A stretch of DNA of 16,012 bases. Source: Acidobacteriota bacterium. GTDB taxonomy: Bacteria; Acidobacteriota; Terriglobia; Terriglobales; Acidobacteriaceae. Under the pieces are notes generated by a model, which was given only the letters and a program-made list of their open reading frames with translations, did no database searches and was not told the origin of the DNA. Of this stretch, positions 15,737 through 16,012 are shown piece after piece. The first letter of the stretch is position 1, and every line of letters starts with the position of its first letter. A program made the translations under genes and the position numbers. The stretch spans positions 1 to 16,012 of the forward strand of contig JAJZIF010000033.1 in assembly GCA_021810735.1 (NCBI GenBank), written 5' to 3'.

Positions 15737-16012
15737 GAATCAAAGCGTACAGCAACAACCCATGCCCGGCTCTAGCAGCGGTACAAATATTTTTAAAAGG
15801 ATAGTGGAAAGCCGTAGTGGTCCCGCAGTCAAACCGTGGCAAGGTCATCGATCGCTGCTGCTCAAGATCTTGTACTCATGATTAGTTCTGTACTGCCACA
15901 CCAGATCAGAGATCAGCGCTGAATAGAGTTGGGCTGGGCTCTCATGCCGCTAGAACTCGTCTCATAAACCCTCCGCGCCTGGTGAGGCCTCCCATGAGAC
16001 CCGCCATCGAAG
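15737..16012. other. Upstream region of the GH92 gene and right edge of the window
   Basis: An AT-rich patch at 15783-15800 (ACAAATATTTTTAAAAGG) probably contains the GH92 promoter on the - strand, but no clear -35/-10 pair was found. Open frames here are shadows without start signals. At the edge, GTCTCAT (15959-15965) and ATGAGAC (15994-16000) form a 7-bp inverted repeat with a smaller nested CCTC/GAGG pairing. It may be a terminator or operator for a gene beyond the window. Confidence 0.35.

Overview
The window looks like an ordinary stretch of chromosome from an Acidobacteriota bacterium, most likely class Terriglobia. The basis is GC-rich coding sequence, Terriglobia-like GyrB and ribosomal protein sequences, and an intergenic element of the 'TCATCCTGAGCGAAG...GTCGAAGGACCTGCGG' type that I know from that group. 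This assignment comes from recognition of the sequence, not from a search. No phage, transposase, CRISPR array, tRNA or rRNA was seen.

Layout, left to right. (1) 1-955: the 3' end of a probable aldo/keto reductase (+), a strong hairpin, the dispersed repeat, and a secreted cysteine-containing protein of unknown function (-). (2) 1244-1561: rpsT (ribosomal protein S20) with its own terminator. (3) 1867-3537 (-): a three-gene signalling operon of ECF sigma factor, single-pass anti-sigma-like protein and periplasmic Spy/CpxP-type LTxxQ protein, overlapping head to tail and closed by a terminator. (4) 3673-4557 (+): rplU-rpmA (ribosomal proteins L21 and L27) behind a good promoter and a leader of about 150 nt, ending at a bidirectional terminator. 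(5) 4581-6680 (-): a 66-residue secreted peptide followed by two paralogous seven-helix membrane proteins. Hairpins separate the three, so they are probably a co-located set and not one simple operon. (6) 6874-9588 (+): gyrB with an extended -10 promoter. (7) 9644-13253: a divergent set of POT/PTR transporter (-), creatininase-family amidohydrolase (+) and L-2-hydroxyglutarate oxidase/dehydrogenase (+). (8) 13403-15736 (-): a secreted GH92 alpha-mannosidase.

How the genes may work together. Regions 2, 4 and 6 are housekeeping translation and DNA topology genes. Region 3 reads as an envelope-stress or metal-sensing relay: the periplasmic LTxxQ protein could control the membrane anti-sigma, which releases the sigma factor. 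Region 7 reads as a small uptake and catabolic module (import, amide hydrolysis, 2-hydroxyacid oxidation) whose substrate the sequence does not reveal. Region 8 suggests scavenging of mannose-rich glycans. The least explained part is region 5, with an unrecognised small secreted peptide beside two unrecognised seven-helix paralogs.
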